Origin: an uncultured Collinsella sp.
GTDB taxonomy: Bacteria > Actinomycetota > Coriobacteriia > Coriobacteriales > Coriobacteriaceae
Assembly (NCBI GenBank): GCA_900547765.1
Contig: URIA01000002.1
Location: 1-64,000, forward strand
Length of the DNA stretch: 64,000 bases
Direction: 5' to 3'
Part shown: positions 63,540 to 64,000 of the stretch, piece by piece
Layout of the letters: each line of letters begins with the position of its first letter
Position numbering within the stretch: the stretch's first letter is position 1
Notes under the pieces: model-generated
Databases searched by the model: none
Seen by the model: the letters and a program-made list of their open reading frames with translations, nothing else
Told to the model about the DNA's origin: nothing
Made by a program: the position numbers and the translations under genes

Positions 63540-64000
63540 GTGGTTAAGGCACTCAAGATCGAGATATTTATGCTGTGCATGATTATTCTTATCGGGCTTG
63601 CCGCGCGAAGTCGCCGCTCCTTGTTCTCGAGCACCCAGCAGCTATTGTTTAGCATGCTCGGCTACACCTCTGCCGCCTACATTTTCTTCGATATGATTTG
63701 GACGCTCTCGGACGGCGTGAGCACTCCTGTGGGCATTACAGCCAACTGGATTTCCAACGCGGTCTCGTTTTCGCTGTTCGCCATCGCGTGCCTCATTTGG
63801 TTCTTCTATTCCGAGACGATGCAGGGCTCGCGATTCCTGGCCACGCGCTACAGGATGGCACTCGTGGCATTGCCTACGGCGGTAGTGGTCGCCCTGGCAT
63901 TTACCAGCTACTGGACACACACTCTTTTCTATATCGATGCGCAAGGCGTATATCGTCGCGGTGCAGCTTATATGATTCAGCCTATCGTTAGCTACTGCTA
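63540..64000 (+). CDS. membrane sensor protein, N-terminal part (cut by window end)
   Basis: The 153 codons visible hold about four to five transmembrane segments (KALKIEIFMLCMIILIGLAA, LLFSMLGYTSAAYIFFDMIW, ISNAVSFSLFAIACLIWFFY, MALVALPTAVVVALAFTS). This layout is typical of the N-terminus of coriobacterial sensors with C-terminal GGDEF, kinase or regulator domains, which would lie beyond the window. The GTG start at 63540 is the best in-frame choice; a GGAG lies close upstream. The region 63481-63510 contains the palindrome GCCCAGATTCGAATTGGGC. Confidence 0.65.
   Translation, partial: MVKALKIEIFMLCMIILIGLAARSRRSLFSSTQQLLFSMLGYTSAAYIFFDMIWTLSDGVSTPVGITANWISNAVSFSLFAIACLIWFFYSETMQGSRFLATRYRMALVALPTAVVVALAFTSYWTHTLFYIDAQGVYRRGAAYMIQPIVSYC

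Overview
The window looks like a chromosomal segment of a high-GC, Gram-positive gut anaerobe of the Coriobacteriia, most like Collinsella. This rests on the GC-rich coding sequence, membrane-embedded LuxR-type regulators, oxygen-independent metabolism (rubrerythrin, an Etf-linked lactate-dehydrogenase-type enzyme with a ferredoxin-fused EtfA, PTS sugar uptake, a KdgT permease), sortase-type surface genes, and intergenic spaces full of short palindromic repeats. It is inferred from gene content only; no rRNA or tRNA gene was seen.

Layout. 1-5.4 kb: an aryl-beta-glucoside cassette (RNA antitermination leader, BglG/LicT antiterminator, PTS EIIBC, GH1 phospho-beta-glucosidase) followed by a LacI regulator. 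5.6-6.9 kb: luxS and a DUF4867 gene. 7.1-11.1 kb: a translationally coupled signalling trio (7TM sensor without a visible kinase domain, histidine kinase, NarL-type regulator). 11.2-15.5 kb (minus): lipoprotein, SPFH/zinc-ribbon protein, membrane zinc-ribbon protein and DUF4428 protein, resembling the Bacillus ydjG-ydjI set. 15.9-21.1 kb: a membrane LuxR regulator, a zinc-ribbon protein and two duplicated lipoproteins. 21.2-24.3 kb (minus): mgtA behind a long leader with a possible 23-codon leader peptide. 24.4-28.6 kb: pyrE, pdxST and their MocR-type regulator.

28.6-30.1 kb is an accessory island: a nuclease-like gene bracketed by two copies of a 121-bp palindromic element, with a third copy near 39.7 kb. 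30.2-36.8 kb: rubrerythrin, an Fe-alcohol dehydrogenase/aldehyde dehydrogenase pair, a HIRAN protein, a 59-aa protein, a phosphoesterase and a DUF2130 protein. 36.9-46.5 kb: a DUF3516 helicase, trmB, a methyltransferase, an XRE/DUF4097 pair, a bacterial Elp3 and a SpeE-like protein. 46.5-52.1 kb (minus): a compact operon of a TerB-domain protein, a BREX-type (DUF2791/BrxD-like) ATPase and an Lhr/BrxHI-like helicase. This is the strongest candidate for an undescribed defence or stress system. 52.2-56.3 kb (minus): DUF554 and a small cell-surface operon whose last gene carries an in-frame UGA. 56.6-64 kb: an electron-bifurcating lactate dehydrogenase set, an HD phosphohydrolase, azlCD, kdgT and the start of a membrane sensor gene.

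At least five palindromic repeat types occupy the gaps between genes. Several keep a fixed loop while their stems change in a compensating way, which suggests selection for RNA structure or a dedicated mobilising enzyme. No search could be run, so family names come from recognised motifs and gene order.
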